57,894 nt of DNA from a virus (IMGVR_UViG_3300031608_001030:1-57894), one strand, 5' to 3'. Positions 17,456 to 26,444 are shown, counted from the first letter of the stretch. Numbers and translations are program-made. Notes: generated by a model not told the origin, from the sequence alone.

Positions 17456-17487
17456 CAAATATACGTTTTTTTATTTAAATATCCAAG
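17456..17487 (-). promoter_or_regulatory. Promoter P8 (CTTGG-N19-TATATTTG)
   Basis: CTTGG (17487-17483), 19 nt, TATATTTG (17463-17456), immediately before the ATG at 17453. The -33 box lies inside the 3' end of the ParB-like gene. Confidence 0.82.
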
Positions 17488-18365
17488 GATTTATCAGAAC
17501 TTTTAAAATCAGATTTCCTCATTATCGTTTTAGCAATTGCTTTATTCGATTGTTTCATAAACGGTATGTTTAGATTAGTTCTATCATCCTTTGCTATTAC
17601 TGAATTGTAAGTATTAAGGAATTTAACAAATACCTTTCTCTTTTTTGATAGTCGTTTAAAAAATCCAATTAATTCTGATATATTTATTGCTTTCCCATTT
17701 CTAGGGTCATTCAATCTATCAAAGAAATGCTTACCCGTAAGAACGATATCCAATGGTTTTAATTTCTTATCAGCAAAAGCATCAAGCATTTTAAGGTCAT
17801 CCATTGGGATTTCATTTATTGTACTTTCATTTTTAGCATCAAATATATTAACTTTTGGTAATAATCTGAATTTCATAAATGGTTTACCGTTAATTGTGAT
17901 ATCACCCTTCTCATTCGTTTCGATGGATTTCACCACAATTCGTTTGTTTTTGAATTTCCCACCTAAAACAGTATCACCCACATTAATTGGGATATTAATA
18001 TCTTCATTTATTGATTGAGCAACTGCGTTATATACGTCAATTGCTTTAAGTATCGGTAAGTTAATTTTGATAACTGGTACTTTTACACCATCACCCCACT
18101 TCTCAATGGCAGCTGCCCATCTATGATGTCCATCTACTATATGATTATCATTAGATATGATTAATGGTTTAAGTTTGCTTGGTGTTGTGAATTTTGCGGC
18201 GATTCCGGTTACTTTGTCTTTATAAAGTTCTTTTTGAGCTCTCTTGAGTTTACCCACCACTATATTACCTTTGGTAATCTTTACCTTAGTAGATATCAAT
18301 TTAATCGCCTTACTCAAATTTTGAGTAGATACCTGTGGCATGTTCTTCCTACTAATGTTTGGCAT
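17475..18365 (-). CDS. ParB/sulfiredoxin-like domain protein
   Basis: Residues 20-110 show the ParB N-terminal fold, with IVDGHHRWAAA (G79-H-H-R) matching the GxHRxxA nucleotide-binding motif and an upstream strand PLIISND. The C-terminal part (about 190-296) is basic and resembles no family I know. T4-like phages encode similar ParB-fold proteins near their head genes; roles in DNA binding or NTP hydrolysis are suggested only by fold. It also carries a TINE|I sequence of uncertain meaning. Confidence 0.7.
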   Translation of the reverse strand: MPNISRKNMPQVSTQNLSKAIKLISTKVKITKGNIVVGKLKRAQKELYKDKVTGIAAKFTTPSKLKPLIISNDNHIVDGHHRWAAAIEKWGDGVKVPVIKINLPILKAIDVYNAVAQSINEDINIPINVGDTVLGGKFKNKRIVVKSIETNEKGDITINGKPFMKFRLLPKVNIFDAKNESTINEIPMDDLKMLDAFADKKLKPLDIVLTGKHFFDRLNDPRNGKAINISELIGFFKRLSKKRKVFVKFLNTYNSVIAKDDRTNLNIPFMKQSNKAIAKTIMRKSDFKSSDKSLDI

Positions 18366-18375
18366 AATGTTCCGT

Positions 18376-18762
18376 TTACTTTTTCTTTAATCTACTCTTT
18401 TCCTTTCGGCCTCTGTTCTTAGCTTCTGATTCGAATCCTACGATTTTACCACCTTTATGTGATGCATCTTTACCATCACCATTACCATAAGTACCTTTAT
18501 CTCTATTGTACTTATTTAATTCGGCTCTGTATTTCTTAGATTTTGTAGATGATTGGAATTTCTTATATTCATCTTTGTAATCACGCTTAGCTTCTTCTTC
18601 GATATCTTCGATATCTCCACCATTAAGCATATTGCTAATTTTCTCTATCTCTTCCTTTACAATCTGCACTATCTGAGATTTATAAGTTTCACCCATTACA
18701 TTCTTAGCTTTATGCTTAATGTATAAGGTTGCAAGTAATTCTGTTAATTTGTTCTTTTTCAT
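18376..18762 (-). CDS. Hypothetical basic protein with conserved C-terminal motif, 128 aa
   Basis: An N-terminal helical half (LTELLATLYIKHKAKN; VQIVKEEIEKISNML) is followed by a basic region including RAELNKYNRDKGTYGNGDG, DASHKGG and KNRGRKEKSRLKKK. The NGDGKDASH...NRGR pattern recurs in my memory of marine phage proteins, but without a known function. Starts at an ATGA overlap. Confidence 0.6.
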   Translation of the reverse strand: MKKNKLTELLATLYIKHKAKNVMGETYKSQIVQIVKEEIEKISNMLNGGDIEDIEEEAKRDYKDEYKKFQSSTKSKKYRAELNKYNRDKGTYGNGDGKDASHKGGKIVGFESEAKNRGRKEKSRLKKK

Positions 18763-18926
18763 ACATTACCCTTAATAGTGAAAACAGCAGCCTGTGCTAT
18801 TTTGTTTCTACGTTGCTGTTCTAATGTGAATTGTCGCATACCTTCTTTTGCATCCGAATTATATAAGGCTTTATTTGTTGGGATGTTAATCCAATCTTGC
18901 CAACTGTATTGTCGTATCATACTCAT
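18759..18926 (-). CDS. Hypothetical protein, 55 aa
   Basis: Read from a gap: an ATG at 18926 gives 55 residues beginning MSMIRQYSWQDWINIPTN, with a helical C-terminal half (MRQFTLEQQRRNKIAQAAV). Its stop overlaps the next ATG (ATGA). The composition and coupling support a real gene of unknown function. Confidence 0.65.
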   Translation of the reverse strand: MSMIRQYSWQDWINIPTNKALYNSDAKEGMRQFTLEQQRRNKIAQAAVFTIKGNV

Positions 18927-19024
18927 AACTATAAATATATTAATTTATTTTAAAAATTGTGGTTTTTGATAACTAATCATTATCATCTCTAATATAAGTA
19001 TTAAAGTAAAGTTACTAAAACCGA

Positions 19025-19645
19025 TTACTTATGTAAATATGATGATAGGTATCCTGAAATTCTACCTGCTTTAATTTGGAAGTGTTCCCAATCATCTTTA
19101 GATAATTTCTTCTTCCTATTAACATAATCCATACCTATACCACCTAAGAATTTTCCATCAAATGTGAATAATGGTATAATATATACAGATTTCGTTCCTA
19201 CAGATGCTGCAGCTGATTTTAATCCGAATGTAGGGATTTTAGGATTATTGTAATCTGGTATGTATATACCATCCCCATTCCCTAAATGGTCAAATGTCTT
19301 TGGGTATAACGAACATGGTATATTGTTGAATGTACTAGCTATTTTAGAAACACCAGTTTTGTCCACTTCATAAAATATTGAGAACTTTTGAATTGATTTA
19401 CCGGTTGGGTAGAAACTACCACCATTATGGAATTGAGCAATCCACACTCTATCACTTTTGAATTCTTCACGAATATCTTCCAATTCATTATCAATGGTTG
19501 ATATATCTAGTAACGACTCTCTTACCTTATCACGCTTATTATCGTTTCGTTTTAGTATGACTTTGTTTACTATTAAGTATAACACAGGACCAACTACGCC
19601 TGTTAAAAATGCTCCAATTAATTCCATAAAGTGTATGTGTTTCAT
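19025..19645 (-). CDS. Membrane-anchored GAF-like domain protein
   Basis: One transmembrane helix (about 8-28, GAFLTGVVGPVLYLIVNKVIL) is followed by a charged coiled linker and a domain of about 150 residues with DRVWIAQFHNGG, FSIFYEV, YIIPLFTFDGKFLGGIGMDYV, which resembles a GAF sensor fold. It is the last gene of the envelope block. It could monitor membrane or cytoplasmic state for lysis timing, as T4 RI/RIII do functionally, but that is inference. Confidence 0.6.
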   Translation of the reverse strand: MKHIHFMELIGAFLTGVVGPVLYLIVNKVILKRNDNKRDKVRESLLDISTIDNELEDIREEFKSDRVWIAQFHNGGSFYPTGKSIQKFSIFYEVDKTGVSKIASTFNNIPCSLYPKTFDHLGNGDGIYIPDYNNPKIPTFGLKSAAASVGTKSVYIIPLFTFDGKFLGGIGMDYVNRKKKLSKDDWEHFQIKAGRISGYLSSYLHK

Positions 19646-19660
19646 CTGATTAATAGATTG

Positions 19661-20077
19661 TTAGAATTTAGAAGCTATCTTCAGCTCATCTATTGTGGTT
19701 TGTAATTCTGTTAATGTGACTGGACATGTTAAATCTAATCCAGCTTTGTATGATTCTTCTAATACACCATTTCTAAATACTAATAACGTTGGTGCCATTC
19801 GTATTCTATATTTCTTTTTAAGTTCCGGAGCTGATGCTATATCACATCTGTAATAGTGGGTAATTCCTTTCAACTTTTCCCAATCTTTAAATGCGTTAGC
19901 TTTGTTAAAATCTGCCCAAATCTCCACAATTACTATTGAAAACTCATCATCTCCAAAGTTATTAGTTTTTTCAATTGAGTTTATTACTCTTACTAAATCA
20001 ACACCACGGATGTAATCTTGTGCTACTGCTACATTGGTTGTAATTATAAATAACAATAATATTATCAGATTTTTCAT
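19661..20077 (-). CDS. Secreted thioredoxin-fold protein lacking CxxC
   Basis: An N-terminal signal peptide (hydrophobic 3-15, then AVAQ, cleavage likely after A19) precedes a thioredoxin-like domain. The WCxxC active site is replaced by WADFNKANAF, while the cis-proline segment is kept as RMAPTLLVF. Without cysteines it cannot act as an oxidoreductase; it may bind proteins in the periplasm. It lies 3 nt after the coiled-coil membrane gene in the envelope operon. Confidence 0.7.
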   Translation of the reverse strand: MKNLIILLLFIITTNVAVAQDYIRGVDLVRVINSIEKTNNFGDDEFSIVIVEIWADFNKANAFKDWEKLKGITHYYRCDIASAPELKKKYRIRMAPTLLVFRNGVLEESYKAGLDLTCPVTLTELQTTIDELKIASKF

Positions 20078-20080
20078 AAC

Positions 20081-20362
20081 CTACCTTTTACTCATTTCGT
20101 ACAACCGTTCCTCAAGCTTGTCCATCTTCTCTAAGATTACTTCGACATCTTTCTGAGTATCCATTATGGTTTGCCTAACCAACTCATCCTTTAAATCATA
20201 TTCAATTCGTTCTATAACGGGAGCTGGTAATAACCTAGCCTCTTCTATATCAGCTTGTAGTGCGAACCACATACCTACTACGGTAGCTATCCCAAATATG
20301 AGAATTCCGATTGTTTTAATATCTAATGTTACTTTTGTTTGTTCACCTATCTGATTAGCCAT
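20081..20362 (-). CDS. Single-pass membrane protein with coiled coil, 93 aa
   Basis: A transmembrane helix (about 15-37, IKTIGILIFGIATVVGMWFAL) is followed by a periplasmic helix with heptads (DVEVILEKMDKLEERLYEM). The topology resembles i-spanins or holin accessory proteins that span the periplasm during lysis. The neighbours (endolysin, holin candidate, outer-membrane barrel) support a lysis or envelope role. Confidence 0.6.
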   Translation of the reverse strand: MANQIGEQTKVTLDIKTIGILIFGIATVVGMWFALQADIEEARLLPAPVIERIEYDLKDELVRQTIMDTQKDVEVILEKMDKLEERLYEMSKR

Positions 20363-20376
20363 AGTTAAAACACCTC

Positions 20377-21582
20377 TTATTTAAATGTGTAATTTATACC
20401 AAATGATGATTGGAATATTTCCCTATCCCATAGTTGTGCGTATTCACCTTCAGCAAACATACCAATATGCTTACCAATCTTTGTACCTAATACCAATCCA
20501 AATTGTACATCAGTCCATTGTTCAAACTCACTACCTTTCAGTAATCCACCCTTTCCCCAGTTGTTCCTATCACCATATGTAAAATCACCACCACCTAAAA
20601 CGTATTGATGAAATGGTAATATAATGTTAGCGTATGCGTGAATCCAAAAGTTTTTACTATAATGATAGAAATCCGCGCCAATGATTGGGGCAACTTCACC
20701 AAACTTAGATAATTGACTATATATCTCATTATTGTAGTTATTCATTAAGGTTGGGTATATATTTTCTCTGAATTGTAAATCAGTATATGCAACTATAACC
20801 CCATCAGGATCTTGCCATATCCAATCCTGAGTTACTACACCCATATTATCAGTATAAGTTATAATTTGGTCTTGATACCCATTATCATACCCCAAGGTGT
20901 ACCAAGGATTATTATAGTTACCATTTTCATCCATTTCGTTTAACCATATCTCAATTGGATTGTAACCAAATGCTTGCTTATGTGTTCTCAATATACCACC
21001 CGCTGAGAATGAGAATTTACTTCCAATTGGTAATCTAACTCTAGCTTCTACAGACTGATATGCAAAATCAATATTACCCATTTTACGAGCTTCTGCTTTA
21101 ACGATGTGATATTTACCAGTATGTCGTAGGAAGAATCTGTGATTGGTGAATACATCACCACGCTGTCTTTGCTTCTCCCAATGGAATAGGTATTCAAATC
21201 CATCAATTGCAGCAGTTGGAGCGGATAGTGCTTTATTATTCTCTGCATCGGTTGCTCCTGTATAGAAATTAGCACCCTTCACTTCATAATCAAATCTAGC
21301 TAATTTTCTAATACCAAAGCCGAATCTGTAATCAAATGGGTGATATTCCGTACCATCCGTTACATCAGGTACTGAGTATAAACTACCATCAGGGTTAGTT
21401 CTAAGAAAGTATGTTTTTTCGGTTGTTTCGTATGAGTTATTAATATCACCAGCAGCATAAATAGTACCATACTTTAGGAAGTCTGTATAAACTCCCTTTA
21501 AGAATGAATCCTTCTTAGTAGTTTGAGCGTTAATACCCCATACGTTTAGTATAGTTAATATTATAATTAGTGTATGCCTCAT
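20377..21582 (-). CDS. Outer-membrane beta-barrel protein
   Basis: A signal peptide (1-19, ending INA before QTT) and a 380-residue mature part with regularly alternating amphipathic strands and aromatic belts (e.g. YRFGFGIRKLARFDYEV, KFSFSAGGILR, FGLVLGTKIG). The last strand ends SSFGINYTFK, typical of Bacteroidota outer-membrane barrels with an aromatic near the C-terminus. A phage-encoded outer-membrane protein could block receptors against superinfection or complete outer-membrane disruption. It lies directly after the holin candidate. The gene looks host-derived in style. Confidence 0.72.
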   Translation of the reverse strand: MRHTLIIILTILNVWGINAQTTKKDSFLKGVYTDFLKYGTIYAAGDINNSYETTEKTYFLRTNPDGSLYSVPDVTDGTEYHPFDYRFGFGIRKLARFDYEVKGANFYTGATDAENNKALSAPTAAIDGFEYLFHWEKQRQRGDVFTNHRFFLRHTGKYHIVKAEARKMGNIDFAYQSVEARVRLPIGSKFSFSAGGILRTHKQAFGYNPIEIWLNEMDENGNYNNPWYTLGYDNGYQDQIITYTDNMGVVTQDWIWQDPDGVIVAYTDLQFRENIYPTLMNNYNNEIYSQLSKFGEVAPIIGADFYHYSKNFWIHAYANIILPFHQYVLGGGDFTYGDRNNWGKGGLLKGSEFEQWTDVQFGLVLGTKIGKHIGMFAEGEYAQLWDREIFQSSFGINYTFK

Positions 21583-21616
21583 AGTAGTAGTTATGTTAAA
21601 TATATTATTGTCAATT

Positions 21617-21838
21617 CTATTTTTTAGCGAACTTCTCTAATCCAGCAATACCAAAACTACCTAAAGTTACAATAACGAATGAATTATAAATGAACTCTTG
21701 TACTACTAAGTCTTTTCCGAAATACCCAGTCACTAAATCAGTCAATGCGAATACAACCATTACTGCGAATGACATGAATCCAATTACGGTCTTTTCGTTG
21801 ATGCTATTATCATCATTAAATATGTTTTTAAATGACAT
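21617..21838 (-). CDS. Holin candidate, 73 aa
   Basis: The frame opens at 21865, but MSFKNIFNDDNSINEKT at 21838 is the likelier start. Two hydrophobic helices (about 18-38 and 48-66, TVIGFMSFAVMVVFALTDL; FVIVTLGSFGIAGL) with short charged ends fit a small holin. It stands between the endolysin and the barrel protein genes. No sequence family is assigned. Confidence 0.6.
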   Translation of the reverse strand: MSFKNIFNDDNSINEKTVIGFMSFAVMVVFALTDLVTGYFGKDLVVQEFIYNSFVIVTLGSFGIAGLEKFAKK

Positions 21839-21966
21839 TATGTGTCTCCAAATTCGTTTTACCATATGCTAACTTCTTTTATGACTGTGTTTATGATTAT
21901 AAATAGGTAGGTTTTACAGAAACTGCTGTATATTACACCAACTAATTTACTTTTTAATGTAGTAAT

Positions 21967-22896
21967 TTATAAACTCACTAACATATCTAATAGTTCCGGC
22001 TGTGGGAACATATCCGATTTATCTTTTCTAGTGTTAGTATGTGTCCATAATCCCTTTACTTTACCGTAGTATGCATCTGTGTTAAATTCAAAAGCGTCTG
22101 CTCCAATTTCTTTAACTAATGCTGGTAATCCTGCTCTTATATCTATATTATCTCGCTCTCCGATGAATAATATTAGATTTTTTAATGATTCAATTTGTAT
22201 ATCAGAATATCTGTGCCAAACTGAATGTCCTCTGAATGGGGTATCTAATGTAACCATCTGTAATTCATCTGCTAAAACTCCAGCATATGTATAATATGAA
22301 TTTGGATTTTTAGCTACCCAAATACCACGGTTAGTATAACCACCCTTTGTTAAATACGCAAAGTTATTTACTTCAATACCTACTGAATTTTTATGCATAC
22401 TCTGAGAACCATTCTTCCCTAAATGCCATCCGTAATTTCCTTCTGGAAATGCTTGAACTACTTCCCCATCATAACTAACATCATTACCTGCCACAGATTG
22501 ACCACCTAGAACGAATTCGGTTGCAACAGCACCCCGCTTATCCCTACCCCAAGAATCAATTGTTTTATATGGATTTTGTCGACCTGCTGTATGATGTATG
22601 AACACATACTCTGCTTTAATTGGTCCGTTCTTATATTCACCCTCTGGTAGAAAGTGTTTATTTATGATTAGTCCGTTTTTTGTTGTGTAACTTTGCTCCG
22701 ATACATCAGTAGTAGCCATACCCATAGCATCCCAAGTGGCAGGGCCAACAATACCATCAACAGTAAGACCGTTGTAGGCTTGCCATTCTTTAAGAGATTT
22801 CTCTGTTCCTCTACCAAAGATGCCATCTGCACCCACGCCCAAGAACTTCTGTAATTCTTTAACTTCAATCCCCTTACTACCATTTTTTAATAACAT
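21967..22896 (-). CDS. Endolysin: peptidoglycan-binding domain plus amidase
   Basis: Residues 1-62 are a PG_binding_1 domain (GSKGIEVKELQKFLGV, ADGIFGRGTEKSLKEWQ, VDGIVGPATW). Residues about 95-260 are an N-acetylmuramoyl-L-alanine amidase (Amidase_2): YVFIHHTAG with the first zinc histidine, HLGKNG and NSVGIEVNN in the middle, and a final HTNTRKDKSDMFP carrying the later histidine and the K/D catalytic region. It cuts the bond between N-acetylmuramate and the stem peptide. There is no signal peptide, so it needs a holin. The 309-aa length is typical. Confidence 0.92.
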   Translation of the reverse strand: MLLKNGSKGIEVKELQKFLGVGADGIFGRGTEKSLKEWQAYNGLTVDGIVGPATWDAMGMATTDVSEQSYTTKNGLIINKHFLPEGEYKNGPIKAEYVFIHHTAGRQNPYKTIDSWGRDKRGAVATEFVLGGQSVAGNDVSYDGEVVQAFPEGNYGWHLGKNGSQSMHKNSVGIEVNNFAYLTKGGYTNRGIWVAKNPNSYYTYAGVLADELQMVTLDTPFRGHSVWHRYSDIQIESLKNLILFIGERDNIDIRAGLPALVKEIGADAFEFNTDAYYGKVKGLWTHTNTRKDKSDMFPQPELLDMLVSL

Positions 22897-22943
22897 AATA
22901 CCTAAGTTTAAAAAGCCTGTGTTAGCCTCTTATACATAAATAG

Positions 22944-23099
22944 TTAATAATCTAAGTTAACGTATGATTTGGGTATAACCCAATCAGTCCCAAATGGGTC
23001 AGTTACTATAATTTCTTGCTTTTTTTCGTAATCCGATATGACTATCACCCTCTCGCCAACCGGGAGGCAACCCTTGTGGTTCGTGAAAGTCCGTATCAT
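22944..23099 (-). CDS. Small protein overlapping the 69-aa gene, 51 aa
   Basis: In a second frame an ATG at 23099 gives 51 residues: MIRTFTNHKGCLPVGERVIV, then ISDYEKKQEIIVTDPFG and WVIPKSYVNLDY. The alternating strands and the VTDPFGTDWVIPKSYV pattern are clearly protein-like and resemble small KOW/SH3 barrels. It overlaps the 3' part of the 69-aa gene by about 100 nt and extends past its stop. Function unknown. Confidence 0.65.
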   Translation of the reverse strand: MIRTFTNHKGCLPVGERVIVISDYEKKQEIIVTDPFGTDWVIPKSYVNLDY

Positions 23100-23208
23100 C
23101 CTCGTTCTTATTGTGTTTTTCATGCTTTCTGTTTATTTTTTGGGTGCCACCATACAATTCATCTAAATCATCGTAATCATCGAGATTGGAAATTTGAATT
23201 TTGCTCAT
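22999..23208 (-). CDS. Hypothetical protein, 69 aa
   Basis: The N-terminus is acidic (ISNLDDYDDLDELYGG), the middle is basic and polar, and the C-terminal third is overprinted by the 51-aa frame. It follows the 80-aa gene by 3 nt. No family recognised; the N-terminal half is the more convincing part. Confidence 0.55.
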   Translation of the reverse strand: MSKIQISNLDDYDDLDELYGGTQKINRKHEKHNKNEDDTDFHEPQGLPPGWREGDSHIGLRKKARNYSN

Positions 23209-23211
23209 CTG

Positions 23212-23454
23212 CTACTGTCGTATTAAATTTAATTTAGATGTCATCTGTAAGAACTCCTCAATTGAGTATTCTTTAGATTGCTCATCTTTAATTTTTACTG
23301 TATTTAATGTATCTGGATACTTTTCGATTAAACGTACTAATATCTCAAACCCTTGGTCTGTCCAAAAGTTTTTAAATGCGGATTCACCCAACACATTAGT
23401 TGAATACTGAGTCCCCTCTTCCGTATCATTTGGTAATAAAATGTAGTATATCAT
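23212..23454 (-). CDS. Conserved hypothetical T4-like phage protein, 80 aa
   Basis: The sequence MIYYILLPNDTEEGTQYST followed by VLGESAFKNFW and, near the end, YSIEEFL matches my memory of a small protein common in T4-like marine phages, starting with a strand and LLPxDTE and ending with IEEFL. Its function is not known. It closes the glycosyltransferase operon. Confidence 0.7.
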   Translation of the reverse strand: MIYYILLPNDTEEGTQYSTNVLGESAFKNFWTDQGFEILVRLIEKYPDTLNTVKIKDEQSKEYSIEEFLQMTSKLNLIRQ

Positions 23455-23470
23455 AGTACAAATAACTATA

Positions 23471-24664
23471 TCAATTTAAACGAATCAATGAATTTTCGTA
23501 TGTTTTTATCTTTCTGATGTTAAACTTAAAGATATCCAATTCGAATTCTCCTAATGAAAGTTCTGATGATTCTAGTATACTAGCAAACTCAGTTATTAAA
23601 TTAAATGAGCTTTGGGTTAATTTGTTTGCATCAAATGTTACTGTAATATCTGCTTCGATATTATCATTTATTCTATTTGATAGAACGTACATAGTGTTCG
23701 GCTGCTCTAACTTAATATAATCATCAATTACCTCAGTTGATAAATCAACATTTATTTTACTACACCACGGTTCCAGCATATTCAGAATTACCTCATTTGA
23801 ATTGGTAATATTGAATCCAAATTCATATTTTGGTGGTACGATTGGTTTCATAAACGTATCGTGCTTTACAAAATGTCCCCACTTTCTGATGAAGTTACGA
23901 GTTGAACGGATGTTCTGTGTTAACCACTCATCCGATTCAGTCCCAACAGTTGTAATAGTAGGATTAAACCTACTTCCTCTACAAGTCAAATGAAATACTG
24001 CCCCATCCCAAGTCTGAACGAACTTATACCCATTCAGTAAGAATCGATTAAAGATATCAGAATCTTCTTTTGATTGTGGTGCGTATAATGGGTCATGCCC
24101 ACCGATTGATTGGAAATCTTCTTTGAATAAGAACCAAGGAGCAAATATACCTTCGGTCGTTTTACCTTTGTACTTAGTTAGATACTCATTTTTGAAATGA
24201 TTTAAGAACCAACCTTCATCAAAATCAGTAGGTTCTTGTGGTGCATCTTTAATCAATGCCTTCTCTGGACCCGGTGGGTGTAAATCTGGCTCAATTCTCG
24301 TTAAAGATACAACCGTCTGTGGTTTTAAGTGTTCTATCACAGATTCTAATGAACCTGGACACAAATACATATCAGCATGGTATATACCAACTATTATAGT
24401 CGGTGCTACTTCATTAACTAATTTATCATATAAGATAGTATGCCCCAATCGAGTTGGTCCTTCATTACGAATTGCATGAAAGTTCTTATCCTTCTTCATC
24501 ATTTCAGTACACCATTCCCATGTCCCATCACTACTGAAATCATCTGCTACACATATATGTGGTTCAACTCCCCCATTCTTTCTGATTGAATCGTATGACC
24601 ACTTTAGGTAAACTAAATTGTCCCTACTGGGTTGTATAAAACTTATATCTTTTTTACTTATCAT
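23471..24664 (-). CDS. Glycosyltransferase family 2 with C-terminal extension
   Basis: Residues 1-250 form a GT-A domain: FIQPSRDNLVYLKWSYDS, the nucleotide-binding VADDFSSDGTWEW, a metal-binding YHADMYLCPG region and KEDSDIFNRF with the acidic pair of the catalytic base. Residues 290-397 are an additional alpha/beta domain of unknown function. It would transfer a sugar from a nucleotide-sugar. Start overlaps the upstream stop (ATGA). Confidence 0.85.
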   Translation of the reverse strand: MISKKDISFIQPSRDNLVYLKWSYDSIRKNGGVEPHICVADDFSSDGTWEWCTEMMKKDKNFHAIRNEGPTRLGHTILYDKLVNEVAPTIIVGIYHADMYLCPGSLESVIEHLKPQTVVSLTRIEPDLHPPGPEKALIKDAPQEPTDFDEGWFLNHFKNEYLTKYKGKTTEGIFAPWFLFKEDFQSIGGHDPLYAPQSKEDSDIFNRFLLNGYKFVQTWDGAVFHLTCRGSRFNPTITTVGTESDEWLTQNIRSTRNFIRKWGHFVKHDTFMKPIVPPKYEFGFNITNSNEVILNMLEPWCSKINVDLSTEVIDDYIKLEQPNTMYVLSNRINDNIEADITVTFDANKLTQSSFNLITEFASILESSELSLGEFELDIFKFNIRKIKTYENSLIRLN

Positions 24665-25575
24665 AACTTCATTTTTTCTTTAAATATATCTTCACTATAA
24701 TGTTCGGTGTATAATTCTTTTGTTAATATACGATTTTCTTCGTAGAAATCCAAATCATTCCATAGTTTATTTACTAATTTTCTTGCAGTTTCCATATCAC
24801 CATCTCTAACTGATAGATTTGGGTGTAGTATTCTCTGTGTATCCAATGTATCATAACCAACACAAGGAATCCCTAAGAAACTACAGTTCAATGCGAATGT
24901 ACCAGCTGCATGAGTTCTCATCATATGAATACCCAATTTTCTCTTTGATAATTCAGTAATCCAATCTTGCCATACTAAATATGGTAATTGGTTAATACCC
25001 AATGATGTTTCGTTTTCTTCACGTCTACCCATCTTAGGTTGGTATATATCCTCAGTAACACTACTAGCTAACATAAACGAATCAAACCCACCGTACCACG
25101 ATTTCATATTACCACCTATCATAATACCACTACGTTCATCAGACCCCACTATATCATCTGATACAGCCTCTTCTATCATAAGTGATTGTAATACCCTTAC
25201 ATCTTTATGATTAGTTAACCCTTTATAATATTCTCTATCGTGTTGATTATGAGTGTATATGATATCTGCTGATGTTAGATTGTTAAAGTAATGTATTTGA
25301 TTTTCCAATGGGTAATCTTGGTAATACCAAAATGGTCCTTCTTGCATTACTGCAACCTTTGTACAGTATTGCTTTAACTTTTCAACATCAACCCATTCAG
25401 GGTGATTTTTGGAGTTTATTGCGATTCCCAAATCATACGTTTCAGTTGGTGTATCGTTTAGATTATAATGGTCTGCGTTCATAGCAACCATCCAAGCAAA
25501 CTCAGTTCTCATATTAGTATGGGTGCGTGGTAGCTTACCATTGAACCCCATCTCACTAAAAAATGCTACTTTCAT
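24661..25575 (-). CDS. Glycosyltransferase, GT-B-like
   Basis: The N-terminal half begins MKVAFFSEMGFNGKLPRTHT. The C-terminal half has the donor-site pattern LGIHMMRTHAAGTFALNCS, then LGIPCVGYDTLDTQRILHP and a final helix, typical of GT-B enzymes where a GxP and acidic residues contact the nucleotide-sugar. 304 aa is short for a GT-B enzyme. ATGA-coupled at both ends inside the glycosyltransferase operon. Confidence 0.75.
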   Translation of the reverse strand: MKVAFFSEMGFNGKLPRTHTNMRTEFAWMVAMNADHYNLNDTPTETYDLGIAINSKNHPEWVDVEKLKQYCTKVAVMQEGPFWYYQDYPLENQIHYFNNLTSADIIYTHNQHDREYYKGLTNHKDVRVLQSLMIEEAVSDDIVGSDERSGIMIGGNMKSWYGGFDSFMLASSVTEDIYQPKMGRREENETSLGINQLPYLVWQDWITELSKRKLGIHMMRTHAAGTFALNCSFLGIPCVGYDTLDTQRILHPNLSVRDGDMETARKLVNKLWNDLDFYEENRILTKELYTEHYSEDIFKEKMKL

Positions 25576-26441
25576 ATATTACTTATAGATTTCCTATACA
25601 TATAATTTTGGGATTTTATAATATTGGATTTTAGTTTGTTTTTAGCTACAGAAAATGTGGATGTGTAGTTTGCGATTGTATCGTTTACACCACATTGACT
25701 ACCCACATTAAACACAGCTTTTGATTTTATATACAACTGTACTCTAATATCGATGTGTCGTAAATCTAATACACCATTATATTTAAAGTTGCGATTTTGC
25801 TCACATACCCAATAGAATATTGGTAAATCATATTCATCTAACTTCTGCTGAATTAATTCATCTGCATCAAATTTATACCCATTTGGGATTAATAGAGTTC
25901 CGAACTTACCATCAGAATACTGCTTTATTATATTATCACCCTCATCCATTTCAGACTTACTCCAATACATCTCAGGTTCAATATTATCAATATCATCGAA
26001 CTGCCAGAATTTTAACATCTGCTCTAATAGAGGTACATCCCCATCACACGTATCATATACCCTATAATGGTCGTTAAATACATCACCGGTGAAATCATCA
26101 ATATACCCATCAATATATGGATTATTATCAAATATAGAATGAACCACATTAAACGGGTCACCCCATGAACTCCAATTTTGCTCTGAACCACCAAACATAT
26201 TCTTTAAAAGTTTGGGTGATGGTATCCACACTTTACAATCTGGGTATTTCTCTTTAAGTTTTCTAGGGAATGCTGATATGATACCCCAATCACCGATTCC
26301 GAAGCAAGTTCGTAAAATTATAAACTCACCGATATCCAAATACTCATCCGGTATTACTAACTTCTCATTAGAATTGAATCCAAGATTGGTTACATCACCA
26401 ATGATTAAAACACGACCATTTACTGTTCTATAAAATTTCAT
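25572..26441 (-). CDS. Glycosyltransferase, GT9/heptosyltransferase-like
   Basis: FIILRTCFGIGDWGIISAFP matches the GxGDxxxxxP entry of ADP-heptose-type (GT9) transferases, followed by KVWIPSPKLLKNMFGG. The C-terminal VFNVGSQCGVNDTIANYT matches the donor-site G-x-x-S/Q-G-x-x-x-x-x-x segment. Such enzymes usually build LPS cores. The 289-residue length is somewhat short for a GT9 enzyme. Confidence 0.72.
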   Translation of the reverse strand: MKFYRTVNGRVLIIGDVTNLGFNSNEKLVIPDEYLDIGEFIILRTCFGIGDWGIISAFPRKLKEKYPDCKVWIPSPKLLKNMFGGSEQNWSSWGDPFNVVHSIFDNNPYIDGYIDDFTGDVFNDHYRVYDTCDGDVPLLEQMLKFWQFDDIDNIEPEMYWSKSEMDEGDNIIKQYSDGKFGTLLIPNGYKFDADELIQQKLDEYDLPIFYWVCEQNRNFKYNGVLDLRHIDIRVQLYIKSKAVFNVGSQCGVNDTIANYTSTFSVAKNKLKSNIIKSQNYMYRKSISNI

Positions 26442-26444
26442 TCA

